A stretch of DNA of 64,000 nt. It comes from Camellia lanceoleosa. Lineage: Eukaryota > Streptophyta > Magnoliopsida > Ericales > Theaceae. Positions 1 to 9,803 of the stretch are shown piece by piece (the stretch's first letter is position 1; every line of letters starts with the position of its first letter). The translations under genes were made by a program, and so were the position numbers. The DNA lies in the NCBI GenBank assembly GCA_025200525.1, contig CM045770.1, positions 120,071,429 through 120,135,428 of the forward strand. Direction: 5' to 3'. Below the pieces are notes generated by a model, which was not told the origin of the DNA, made no database searches, and worked only from the letters and a program-made list of their open reading frames with translations.

Positions 1-614
1 TAGCTTGTCTTTATTACTTATCGTGTGAGTTTGGGCTTTGTCTTTCACCATTGTTTGGTTGATCTCAATTTGATTTACTGATGGGCCTTGGTCTTTATCA
101 TTAGGAATTCCTCCTATCGCCTCATTAGTTGCTTTTGTATTTGTGGTCTCCTGAACCTATTGTGGGCTGGACATCTCCACTGGGATTTACTCTTCTTGTA
201 GGACTTCAAATTTATTACTTTTTGGATAGGATGTTTTTTGTTTGGGCTTCAATGGCTTTGCCTTCCGTCTTCTACTGGGCGCAGTGGTCCAAGGCCCAAA
301 ACCTTCAATAATGTCATCGTTCAGTCCATCCTTCTTTTCTTGCCCTCTGGGCTTTGATGGTCCTGCTCCATTGGTTCCCAAATGGGTAGTGGCCTTACTC
401 TGGTTCATCTTCTCCAGCACTGTCATCAGATACTCCATATACCTCTCTCTCCGGTGCCCTACTCTTCCGCAAGCAAAACAGAGTAGATGAACATGTTCAT
501 ACTCCACCACATATTTATACTTTCCAATTATGAGGTACGAGGTTAGAGGTTTACGAAGGTCCATTTCAACACAGACTCGAGCATACCTATCTCTGGCGGC
601 CATAACCGTATTAA
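1..614 (-). pseudogene. LINE ORF1, distal piece with zinc knuckle
   Basis: Minus-strand open stretch 603-187 carries the end of a DUF4283-type domain followed by a zinc knuckle, as in ORF1 of plant L1-type LINEs. The knuckle reads CFACGRVGH with the fourth ligand (expected Cys) replaced by Tyr, so CX2CX4HX4C is broken. A basic, low-complexity tail follows and ends in a stop at 187. The reading continues upstream on the same strand at 843-1214 across a MITE, and then at 10351-10769 across a Tat retrotransposon. Bases 1-186 look like further decayed ORF1. Any ORF2 would lie outside the window. Dead copy; family assignment is fairly sure, exact ends are not. Confidence 0.75.
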
Positions 615-842
615 GGCCTCGTTTGGGAACTCTCCTTTTTAGCTAAAAATTCAAAAAGTTACTAAATTAGCAAAAAGTCAACAACCCATACCAAAAAGTT
701 AAAGATTTTCTTTTCTCTCTACTTTTTGCACATCTTTTCGTAAAAAGTCAAAAAGTCATCCCAAACATACTAGTTTTTTTTAGCTCATATTTTAGCCAAA
801 TAGCCAAAAAGTTACTAAATTAGTCTGTTCCCAAACGAGGCC
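615..842. mobile_element. Tourist-like (PIF/Harbinger) MITE, copy 1
   Basis: 228-bp element with terminal inverted repeats GGCCTCGTTTGGGAAC, flanked by direct TAA copies at 612-614 and 843-845, the target duplication expected for PIF/Harbinger MITEs. The interior is rich in CAAAAAGTC-type runs and codes for nothing. It sits inside the LINE ORF1, between the two halves of the DUF4283 region. Closely related copies lie at 13844-14072 and 41402-41629. Confidence 0.88.
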
Positions 843-1214
843 TAATATTTACTTTCAAGCATGCCAAGAGCCTTAGCAATATGGTACAGAATCTTTTCGT
901 CATAGTATTCAATAGGAAGATTTGGAAATCAAACCCAGATTACAGTTGTGTCTTCCTTAGCCTCATCAGATTTGAAGTCAGTTTGCCATTTTCGCACAGT
1001 AACATAGTAGTCCATGACTACCCAGGGTTCACTAGTCTAGACTTTAGAGTAATCATCCATCATTTCAAACTTAATAATGAAAAAACCATTTCCAATGTCC
1101 AGTACCTCAAAGTTCGTTTGAAGGCTCTATATTCTTTGCATTCGAGTGACAAAAAGATTATACCCAATATTTTTGCCCAATAATCACACGATAAGGCACT
1201 TCTTCCATGGTTCC
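843..1214 (-). pseudogene. LINE ORF1 central piece (DUF4283 region)
   Basis: Minus-strand translation gives a degraded DUF4283-like stretch, including a WVRFPNLPIEYYDE-type segment typical of plant LINE ORF1, with several stops and frame breaks. It links the N-terminal piece (10351-10769) to the zinc-knuckle piece (1-614). It is bounded by the 5' LTR of the Tat element on one side and by the MITE target duplication on the other. Its last five bases (1210-1214, GTTCC) are the target duplication of the Tat element. Confidence 0.7.
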
Positions 1215-1756
1215 TATGGGGATATATTTTCTGAGTACCAACACGTGGCCGAGGTGACGCCGAAGTGTAAGCCGAGGTTCCACGTGTCATGACAGATATG
1301 CCGAGGTGATCTCGGGGTTGCCAAGGTTATCTCCGAAAAAACCGGAGTCCGAGATAAGTGGATAAGGGACAGGAGTCCTAGAAAGAAGGAAGACTGCAAG
1401 ATGGATATAGATAGTACTCTCAGGGAGTCTATCCTTATCTCTTGAAGAGTCCAAGGTGGATCTGGAATTGGAGTCCATAGAAGTAAGACTTCTAGTAGGA
1501 TTGGGAGAGAGTTAAGCTATAAAAGAGAGGCACCCCCATGGGTCTAAGGTATGCTTTTTGATAATCAAGCTTGTGAGTTGAATAATTCATTTATCTTTGA
1601 GAGATATACTGACTTGATCGTCGGAGTGCCCCCGGGTGGAAGAACCACCGCCGGAGCCTTTTCTTTTTGTGCAGATTACAGGGTGCCATCTATTACACTG
1701 TGTTCTACAATTTGGATTACTAAGGAGGGCAGTGTGATCGGAAATTCACTCACACA
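1215..1756 (+). repeat. 5' LTR of Tat element
   Basis: 542 bp, the direct copy of 9804-10345. It starts TATGGGG where the 3' LTR has TGTGGGG, so the canonical TG end is mutated here, and ends in CACACA. It contains a TATA-like CTATAAAAG at 1517-1525 followed by a GGCACCCCC segment, the likely transcription start region. It is rich in GCCGAGG-type motifs, also frequent in the internal region. Confidence 0.93.
1517..1525 (+). promoter_or_regulatory. TATA box in 5' LTR
   Basis: CTATAAAAG in the 5' LTR, repeated at 10106-10114 in the 3' LTR, placed about 240 bp before the LTR end as expected for a U3/R boundary. Whether it is active cannot be told from sequence. Confidence 0.6.
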
Positions 1757-1759
1757 ATT

Positions 1760-1777
1760 TGGCGCCGTCTGTGGGAA
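1760..1777 (+). other. Primer-binding site of Tat element
   Basis: TGGCGCCGTCTGTGGGAA begins three bases after the LTR end. The TGGCGCC start matches the 3' end (with CCA) of a tRNA such as tRNA-Asp, often used by Tat/Athila elements. I did not verify which tRNA fits the full 18 bases. Confidence 0.75.
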
Positions 1778-1791
1778 CGAAAGAGGAATAG

Positions 1792-2526
1792 ATGGCCAGT
1801 AACACGCAGAAGGAAAAGATTGGGGACGACACTCCAGCTGGGAGTGGAAGACCCGTCGACCCTAACGCTGAAGGAGGAGACTACAATGAAGAAACTCGTG
1901 ATCAGAATCACGCAGAGGAAGCCGTCGGCCAAGATGGTGATATATCAAAGAAAGCGGACAGGGGCAAATACTATAACCAGGACGACCTCCAGACCTGGAA
2001 AGACAGATGTCTGAGGAGGGATGAAGAAATAAAAGAGATGGCAAACAAGTTGGCAGACCTTCAATCGGTCGTCAACTTAATGATGCAGAATAATGTCATG
2101 CAGCCGCCATACCCGCTGCAAGACACACCAATGCCAGCAGCAAACGCCCAGAAGAAGGGGCAAAAAGAAATCCCCGAAGCCCCTCAACACACGAGGAGTG
2201 GAAGGCACTCTCACCGAAACTCCAGGGAAGTCGGCCAAGAAGAGCCGAGAAGAGAAGAGTCCCGAAAGACATATCGCGAGGAGGAAGTAGACAGACTTCT
2301 AGACGCCAGGGCCATCAGAGAAACCACTTATCCGACATGGCTATCAAACTCCGTGGTAGTAAAGAAGAAGAATGGCAAGTGGAGGGTCTGCGTAGATTTT
2401 ACAAATTTGAACAAAGCTTGTCCCAAAGACAGCTTCCCTCTGCCAAAGATCGACCAGTTGGTGGACGCCACATCTGGACATGGAAGGATGAGCTTCTTGG
2501 GCGCATATAGGGGTATCACCAGATAG
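1792..2526 (+). pseudogene. Gag N-terminus fused in frame to reverse transcriptase start (internal deletion)
   Basis: A 244-aa ORF beginning with ATG 36 bp after the LTR. Residues 1 to about 160 are charged, Glu/Lys/Arg-rich and partly coiled-coil, like the N-terminal part of a Tat gag. From about residue 165 the sequence becomes the N-terminal RT domain, with VVVKKKNGKWR, VDFTNLNKACPKD and FPLPKIDQLVD motifs. Only about 500 bp separate the gag start from RT, so the gag core, zinc knuckle and protease have been removed while the frame was kept. The ORF ends at a TAG just after the SFLGAYRG motif. Plus-strand copies in this family normally code a single long gag-pol, so this is a deletion product. 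Confidence 0.8.
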
Positions 2527-3059
2527 CCATGTACCCCGGATGAAGAAAAAAGCGTTTATCACTCCCAAAGGTCTCAGTTATTCTGAGTTATGCCTTTTGG
2601 GTTAAAGAACGCATGAGCAACTTACCAAAGGCTGGTAACCAAGATGTTCAAACACTTGATTGGCCGAACTGTAGAAGTCTACATTGATGACATGGTCGTG
2701 AAGACCAAGGAACCAAATGATCATCTTGCTAACCTAGAAGAGGTCTTTGACATACTCAGAACATACCGGCTCGACTAAAGCGCCGAAATGCGCGTTTGAG
2801 TCGGATCCGAAGTTCTTGGGATACTGGTGACTAGAAGGGGCATTGAAGCCCGGCCAGATCGGATCAAGGCCATTCGAATTACAGAGTCCGACATCGGCAA
2901 AAGCAGTTCAAATGCTTCTTTGGAAGGGCATGACCCTAAACAGATTCATAAGCCGAAACTCGGACAAATGTAAACCTTTTTTCAATCTGGTGAAAAAGGC
3001 CACGGATTTTCTATGAACAGAGGAATGTGAGGCCACTTTAGCCGACCTGAAGAAATACC
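2527..3059 (+). pseudogene. Reverse transcriptase remainder (broken)
   Basis: Continuation of the RT domain in shifting frames. The catalytic YIDD box is readable at about 2680-2692, preceded by a segment like PFGLKNA and followed by the RT thumb. Several stops and frame changes interrupt it, so no functional RT can be made from this copy. Confidence 0.8.
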
Positions 3060-3470
3060 TTACCTCGGCTCCAGTCCTCTCAACACCTCAACCTGGGGAG
3101 GAACTGTTTTTATACTTAGTAGTTTCAGAACACGCAGTAAGCGCCGTGATAATCCGAGAAAATAAAGGAGAGCAGAAGGCTGTTTACTACGTAAGTAAAA
3201 CCTTGGCCGACGCAGAAACAAGGTATCTGCCACTGGAGAAATTGATGCTGGCCTTGGTAATGGCCTCAAAGAAGTTAAACCATTATTTTCAGGCTCACAA
3301 GATAGTGGTTCTAACAGAGCACCCACTCAAATCCTTGCTGCAACAAGGAGACTTAACTAGAAGAATAGCAAGATGGGCCGTAGTTTTGGGCCAATATGAC
3401 CTGGAGTTCGGTAGAAACGACAATTATTAAGGGCCAAGTCTTGGCTGACTTCGTGGCCGAATTCTCGCCA
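3060..3470 (+). pseudogene. RNase H domain of Tat element
   Basis: The open stretch 3146-3430 encodes the typical Ty3/gypsy RNase H segment, with QKAVYYVSKTLADAETRY and YFQAHKIVVLTEHPL, and then a tether start DLEFGRN. It ends at a stop before the second RNase H. The reading frame upstream of 3146 is damaged. Confidence 0.78.
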
Positions 3471-3579
3471 GAATACATCGAACATCGGGCTCTGTTGAGC
3501 CGAGATGAACGATGTCCCAACAAGGAAGGAGAAGACCAGCCAAAAGCTAAAGAACCAAGGAAGGAAAAACGCAGACCTT

Positions 3580-3790
3580 GTAGCGTTTACATCGGCGACT
3601 CCTTTCAACTTTTTGTTGACGGAAGCTCAAACCGGCAGGGGGCAGGAGCAGGAGTAGTGTTAATATCCCCCGATGGAGAGATATTGGAGCAGTCCATTCG
3701 ACTGGGGTTCAAGCCTTGAACAATGAGGCGGAATACGAAGCATTGATCATTTGGTGGCCGGCAATAGCATGGCGAGATGAGGTGATAGTT
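3580..3790 (+). pseudogene. Second (archaeal-type) RNase H fragment
   Basis: Codes for LFVDGSSNRQGAGAGVVL and, after a frame break near 3717, NNEAEYEALI. These are the D- and E-containing motifs of the extra RNase H found downstream of the first in Tat-lineage elements. Its presence next to an ordinary RNase H supports the Tat assignment. Frame breaks make it non-functional. Confidence 0.72.
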
Positions 3791-4401
3791 TTTGTGACTC
3801 ACAACTTATAGTAAATCAAACTACAGAGAGTTCTTTGCCGAGATGAAAGGATGTCGGCATACATAAAAGAAGTCATCGGTGGCGGATATGTTTTAAAATG
3901 CCGACTTCTTGGTCGGTAGAGACGATAACAACCACGCCGACGTTGGCCAATTTAGCAAGTTCAATGCAAACCGAAAGACGAGGACAATAATGATCGATTA
4001 CCTATCAAGCCCGAGCATAGAGCCACGAACACAATGCAGAGGCATTATGTGTGGACATGGGACCAAAATTTGGATGGATGCAATTGTTGCATTCCTAAAG
4101 AGGAAAAGCCGAAGACCGCAGAAAGCACACAAAATCAAATTGAGGTCGGCAAGATTGATCCGACGGCAGAAGGACACCTCTCTGAAGATCCTTCATGGAC
4201 CTCTTTTAAGGTGTGTACACCCTCTTGAGTTGAAGACTTTTTATATGAAATTCATGAAGGAGTTTGTGGAAGCCACACAGGCGGATCGTTAGCTCACGGG
4301 GCCATTACCGGGGTATTGGTGGCCCTATATGCAAAAAGATCTGAAGCCTATGTGAGGAAGTGTGAACAATGCGAGGTTTGCACATTTGATACATCGACCA
4401 T
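3791..4401 (+). pseudogene. Degraded pol linker and integrase zinc-binding region
   Basis: Translations in alternating frames give fragments of the RNase H to integrase linker and of the integrase N-terminal domain, for example TGPLPGYWWPYM and FAHLIHRPFEPV. The HHCC zinc ligands cannot be followed in one frame. The open stretch 3909-4292 is partly an out-of-frame reading. Confidence 0.6.
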
Positions 4402-5274
4402 TTGAACCGGTTTCGACCCTTGGCCATTTGCCCAATGGGGCATGGATCTCGTTGGACAAGCCCCAAGCAATCAGGCGGTGAAGTACTATTGGTTGCAGAC
4501 TACTTCACAAAGTGGATAGAAGCAGAGCCTCTTGCCAAAATCCGAGATGTGGATGTGAAGAACTTCATCTGGAAAAACATCATCACCAGATTTGGGATTC
4601 CAAGAGCAATCGTTGCCGACAATGGAACACAGTTTGACAGCAAACTCATCAAGAATTTTTGCGCAAAGTTCAAGATAAAGAATTACTTTTCAACACCAAG
4701 CTTTCCCCAAAGTAATGGGCAAGCCGAAGCATCAAACAAAGTCATTCTGGATGGAATAAAGAAGAGGCTGCAGGCAGCAAAAGGAAAGTGGGTTGACGAA
4801 TTGCCCAACGTGCTCTGGGCATATCGCACTACGCCAAGAAGATCAACAGGGGAATCCCCCTTTGCCATGGCTTATGGCACAAAAGCAGTCATTCCATTGG
4901 AGGTCGGCATCCCAGGGATCAGAACACAGGGAGTTGAGAATGGGTCTAATGATGTGCTCTTAGCCCGAGATCTGGATCTACTGGAAGAAAGAGGAGAGAA
5001 AGCTGCAATCCAGCTTGCAGCATACCAGCAACAGCTTGCAAAAGCTTACAACAAGAAAGTCAATCCAAGGGATTTTCAAGTCAACGACTTAGTCTTGAGA
5101 AAAGTCGTCGGCAATAAGAAGGATCCCAGAGAGGGCAAGCTTGGCCCAAACTGGGAAGGACCCTACAGAATTACTTCGGTGTTAGGAAATGGGGCATATT
5201 GGCTCGAAGATAATGAGGGCAAAGCATTGCCTAGACCATGGAACATTTGTAATTTAAAGTTTTTCTATCATTAG
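4402..5274 (+). CDS. Integrase core and C-terminal domain of Tat element
   Basis: A 290-residue open frame covering the retroviral-type integrase catalytic core. The triad is intact: Asp33 in VADYFTKW, Asp73 in VADNGTQF and Glu109 in NGQAEASN, with 35 residues between the second Asp and the Glu (DD35E). The LWAYRTTPR and MAYGTKAVIPLEVG motifs of Ty3/gypsy integrases follow. The C-terminus has the GKLGPNWEGPYRI segment of the DNA-binding domain and ends at TAG 5272-5274. The frame is a piece of a former gag-pol, so the ATG is not a true start. It is the best preserved coding part of the element. It would insert element cDNA if supplied as part of an intact polyprotein. Confidence 0.85.
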   Translation: MNRFRPLAICPMGHGSRWTSPKQSGGEVLLVADYFTKWIEAEPLAKIRDVDVKNFIWKNIITRFGIPRAIVADNGTQFDSKLIKNFCAKFKIKNYFSTPSFPQSNGQAEASNKVILDGIKKRLQAAKGKWVDELPNVLWAYRTTPRRSTGESPFAMAYGTKAVIPLEVGIPGIRTQGVENGSNDVLLARDLDLLEERGEKAAIQLAAYQQQLAKAYNKKVNPRDFQVNDLVLRKVVGNKKDPREGKLGPNWEGPYRITSVLGNGAYWLEDNEGKALPRPWNICNLKFFYH

Positions 5275-5434
5275 ATGTTCTTTGATTTTTTGCCGATATG
5301 ATCAATAAAATCTTAGCAGAATTTTTCAGAACTTATAAAACTATGCATGATGTTGTTTTTTGAATAATGAGAACCCAAGTGGAACTTAGGTTCACATTGG
5401 GGGCAGAGAGAAGACATTAGTAACGCTTAGCCGA

Positions 5435-6205
5435 AGTTAAGCCGAGATAAATTTCTTATCTTTACTTGATGAAATTTGTAGCAATTTACAAGTTAAAGTT
5501 AAGCCGAGATAAATTCCTTATCTTTACTTGTTGAAATTTGTAGCAATTTACAAGTTAAAGTTAAGCTGAGATAAATTCCTTATCTTTACTTGTTGAAATT
5601 TGTAGCAATTTACAAGTTAAAGTTAAGCCGAGATAAATTCCTTATCTTTACTTGTTGAAATTTGTAACAATTTACAAGTTAAAGTTAAGCCGAGATAAAT
5701 TCATTATCTTTACTTGTTGAAATTTGTAGCAATTTACAAGTTAAAGTTAAGCCGAGATAAATTCCTTATCTTTACTTGTTGAAATTTGTAGTAATTTACA
5801 AGTTAAAGTTAAGCTGAGATAAATTCCTGAGATAAATTTCTTATCTTTACTTGTTGAAATTTGTAGCAATTTACAAGTTAAAGTTAAGCCGAGATAAATT
5901 CCTTATCTTTACTTGTTGAAATTTGTAGCAATTTACAAGTTAAAGTTAAGCCGAGATAAATTCCTTATCTTTACTTGTTGAAATTTGTAGCAATTTACAA
6001 GTTAAAGTTAAGCTGAGATAAATTCCTTATCTTTACTTGTTGAAATTTGTAGCAATTTATAAGTTAAAGTTAAGCTGAGATAAATTCCTTATCTTTACTT
6101 GTTGAAATTTGTAGCAATTTATAAGTTAAAGTTAAGCTGAGATAAATTCCTCATCTTTACTTGTTGAAATTTGTAGCAATTTACAAGTTAAACTTAAGCC
6201 GAGGT
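5435..6205 (+). repeat. 62-bp tandem array in Tat element
   Basis: About 12 head-to-tail copies of a 62-bp unit containing TAAGCCGAGATAAATTCC and TTGAAATTTGTAGCAATTTA, with few differences between copies (for example GCCGAG versus GCTGAG). A short extra duplication occurs near 5815-5840. It lies between integrase and the antisense gene. There are no unique spacers, so it is not a CRISPR array. Confidence 0.95.
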
Positions 6206-6509
6206 GAATCTTCAGGTAAACATACCCGAGGTATTTCTCCCTGAGGAGATTGTATAAAGGAGGAGAGACTTGCAAAATATTCTAAGTATAGAATCAAACA
6301 GAAGCAATGAAGAAAAATTAAAGACTACAGCATTCAAAGAGAAACAGTTGTATATAAAGGAGGCACAATAGCCTAGCAAAAGTAAATTGTTCTAGAGAAA
6401 CAAAGAGAGGCACATCGGCCATGAAGAAGAAGCTTACATTGTTCAGGGAACATTAACAAGAGCAAAGAAAAGAAACAAAGTACAGAAAAAGAAAAAAAGC
6501 TAAGTTTCT
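6206..6509 (+). other. Region between tandem array and antisense gene
   Basis: Non-coding part of the Tat element. It contains TGTATAAAGGAGG-type sequence and purine-rich stretches, but I see no ORF or clear regulatory site. Confidence 0.5.
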
Positions 6510-8892
6510 TCAAGCTTCAGGAGCAGGTTGGGCTGGGACCTCAGAGGGCTCTTGAAGAACAACCTCTTCATCTTTTTCTGCCGCAACCTCAGCATGCTTT
6601 CCCACCACGACCTCGGCCTCCTTATCAGCTGCAATTTCGGCGTCAATCTCGGCCAAAGTCTTCTCAACACTTCTCTCAGCCAAGAGAAGGGCAGAGGATA
6701 ACTTGGCGTCGGCTTCCTTGCGCCTCTTCAGATCTTCGCTCGGTCAAGTCCAAAACTTGATCATCCTTAGGAGGAGATTTGGACTTCCTCACCAAGGCCT
6801 CGTTATCTTTGTTTTCCTCATCCTCATCTTCTGCCTCGGTTTCAGAATCAGCTTCTTCTTCAGCTTGGCTTGGAGGAGGAGGCGGAAAAGGCAAAGGGAT
6901 AGCATCGGCCTTGCGCCATGGCGAATCGTCTGAATGTTAAGCTTTTGGCGAGGACATCCACCAAGGAAAATCCTGTTGCATGCACGACCAAGCTTGTAGT
7001 CTTCAGTGACGTCGGCAATACCCTGGTTGTAGGCCTTTTCATCTGCAGCCTTGATTTCGGCTTCTTTGGTGGCCAGGGCATCTTGCAGTTCCTTTTTCGC
7101 TTGGGCCGCTTTTTCCTCCGCCTTTTTCTTCAAGGCAAGGCAACGCGTTTTAATAACTTCAAGACCTCGCCCTTTCATCGACCTCTTGTTGAGCTCGAGT
7201 TCTGACCTCGGCAGTCTTCCAGAGTCTTCATTTTATTTTTAAGACTCTTGTTTTGTTTCTGAAGGGCAGCAAACTCCTTTTCTATCTCGGATAATTTCTC
7301 CTTTGCTTCAAAGGCTTGCATGGAGAAGGTGTGGGCGTGTTGAATGGCCTGAAAGTTCACAAGACAGAGGTTATCACAAAATATTGCAAAACTTTACAAG
7401 TATGAAGAAAAGTGGCAGTAAGGAAAGTTATCAAATTCAAAGACTTACTTGGACAGAGCGCTGCAGCATGAGGGCGTAGTTCTCGTATTCGTTCATCTTG
7501 GCATTGCGCTCAAGATCATCCTCAAGAAGCACTGCAGTGCTGAGTGCCACGCCGATGTTTACATCGGCGGCGCTTTCGTTGGCGTAGACGGGCCTATTTT
7601 CAAGTGTAATTTTGGGCTCCCAGGGAACTTTGGGAACTCTGGACCCCGAAGTCGTCGCAGACGACGACCTCGGCCTTTTTGGCTGAGTTGACCCCGATGG
7701 CTGGGCCTCAGCAGATCTTTTGGCGGGAGCAGAAGTGGTCTTCAAAGTTGAGGTTAGTTGGGAGATGGGCAGGGCATCTTCAGCCTCGGCCTCAGTAGCT
7801 TTGGCCTTTGGCTGGGCCTTTTTGACCCTTTTCGGCTTCGGTGGGGGCACTGTTTGGAATGGTACAGCATCCACATCGGTTGGCAGATCGGCTAGAAGGT
7901 CCAGCACCACTGGCTTTGGGCGCACCATCTCGGCTGTTTTGACAAGTCGTCGCCGACGCTTTCTTCTATTCTTTGGATCGATCAGTCTTTGGTGAAGTGG
8001 ATGGAAGATCGTTGGGTCGGTAGAACCTTAATCTATCCGGGATGTAGATGTGGTTTGAGTTGTGGCTGTGGATGAGCTCTTTTTCTTCGTTCTTGGGACG
8101 TCAGGCAAAGTTGACTTATACGTTGGGATGAAGTTCAGTACCAGTGGAGCTTTGCGCTTCTGGATTGGAAGGTCCAGGAGCTTCTTCAGGCCTTTCCCAG
8201 GAAAATAGGATTGGCGAAAGTCTTTGGGAGGCTTGCGAACGTCTGCAAAACAGAACAAAACATCAGAAACAGATAAAATCTTTTGGAAAAACTTGAAGAA
8301 AGCAACAGCTAAACAATTGACGTTGGGCTCTTACCCTTGCCCTCTTTTACTGTTCGGGGGAGAGGGAAAAGATGGACTTCTTCATCTGGGCCAAACTCCC
8401 AGTTACCAGATGCAATAAGGTAGTCATCTCCAGCACCTTTGTTGGAGTCAGGAAGGTCGGCTACAATTTTAAACTCGGTGGACCTCGGCTTGAGGTAGTA
8501 CACATAACCTTTCTCCTTTAGGTTGAGGGCACACATGGTGTAACAGTATTGGATGTCGGCAAGAGTGATCCTGACACTCTCCTGCCGAGCTAAGGCTATT
8601 ATACCATTAAGGGTTCTATAGGCATTGATGGTGAGTTGCATAGGGTTCAAGGTATAGTAATGAAGGACCTCGCGGAAAAGGAGATCTAGAGGGAACCGAA
8701 GCCCACATTCCACAAAGGCTACAACAGGAAAGGGCATGTTATCATCCTCGGGCATAATGGAGTCGCCCTCCCCAGCCAGTCTTAAGTGAACATCGGCAGG
8801 GATGGAGAACTCCTGCCTAAAATATTTTAGCTTGGTTGGGGTGTTAACCTTATTTCTCCACATACCCATGGTTTTGGTATACAAGTACTTGA
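6510..8892 (-). pseudogene. Antisense extra gene of Tat element (Transposase_28-like, coiled coil), spliced, damaged
   Basis: On the strand opposite to gag-pol. Exon A (about 8892-8335) encodes the segment with PFPVVAFVECGLRFPLDLLF and NPMQLTINAYRTLNGIIAL, which I place with the plant 'putative gypsy type transposon' (Transposase_28) family. GT at 8334-8333 and AG at 8244-8243 define intron 1. Exon B (8242-7449) has PGKGLKKLLDL and a Lys/Pro/Ala-rich linker. Intron 2 is 7448-7349. Exon C (7348 to stop at 6510-6512) is an Ala/Glu/Lys-rich coiled coil followed by an acidic tail. A nonsense codon at 8028-8030 interrupts exon B in frame, and exon C needs frame changes near 7200 and 6930. Antisense extra ORFs are known in Grande/Retand-type elements; their function is not established. 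An acceptor-like site before 8892 suggests another exon upstream. Confidence 0.72.
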
Positions 8893-9789
8893 CTACAGAA
8901 ACAGAATATTCCTAAAGGGTTCTTGGGACCTCGGTTTAAACCTAAGTATGTATTGATAAATTTGTTTCAGTTTTTCCTAAGGATTGATGGGTCTATAAGC
9001 AAATCCCAAACCTAAATCTACGAAGAAAGAGTATGAAGAGCGTAACTGGAACAGAAAAGCAAAAACGAAGTCTCAGATTCAAGAACAGAAAGGGTAGAAG
9101 ACCAAGAACAAGAGGTGCAACAGTGCGAGTGTACATGACATGTGCAAAAAATCAGGAAATAATACACACTCAAGTGAACGATTCACAAATTAAATACTAG
9201 AGCAGAACAACAATGGCAAGAAATTTCAGGGATAAATCAAGAACTGGAGGAGAAAAGCCAGTTGCTTACCAGAAAAGGTGAAGGCCGGGATGAGCTACGC
9301 CGAGGTCAGATGGTGGACGCTACAGTGGCGAAAGCTTCGCAAAAATGGCAGACGCAAGACGGTAGCAGAGTCGAGAGCTTCGAGCAAATGGCGGATTCAA
9401 AGGAAAGAAAGCTTTTAGAGAGAGAAAATGCAGAGTATTCAAATGCAGAAGTGAAAAGAAAGAGAGAGGCAAACGTTTTTGTCCAAAACATGAAACGGCG
9501 ACAAAAGTAATTATTGCACTGGTTAACGATGCGTCGTCGGATAAGCAAAGGAAAGACGCCAATCGGCGCGTCACCAAAGACGACCAGTGAGGGAAAAACG
9601 CGTCAGTGAAACGGTTGAAAAATGGTGCATGACAGCTCATGCGCGAAGGAAAATTGATTTGAATTATTGTTCTTAGATGAAGACATGTCGGCCTGAAAAT
9701 AAATGATCTTGGCTATAAAGTTATTGAGCCGATGTACGAGAAAAAGTTCAAATATAGGTTCCATCACCTCAGTATGCCGAGGTAATAGA
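8893..9789 (+). other. 3' non-coding part of Tat element
   Basis: Between the antisense gene and the polypurine tract. The 82-aa reading at 9262-9510 is Lys/Arg/Glu-rich without a recognisable domain and I do not call it a gene. The leader of the antisense transcript probably lies here. Confidence 0.5.
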
Positions 9790-9803
9790 ACCTAGGGGGC
9801 AGT
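9790..9803 (+). other. Polypurine tract of Tat element
   Basis: ACCTAGGGGGCAGT directly precedes the 3' LTR start TGTGGGG, the place and composition of a plus-strand primer. Confidence 0.75.

Noticed and set aside
242..490. 82-aa plus reading in the LINE region
   Set aside because: Antisense shadow of the LINE ORF1 zinc-knuckle piece.
5435..6205. CRISPR-like array of 62-bp units
   Set aside because: Units abut without unique spacers and lie in a plant retrotransposon; it is a simple tandem repeat.
6703..8418. Several plus-strand readings across the antisense gene
   Set aside because: Shadows of the minus-strand Ala/Glu/Lys-rich coding sequence.
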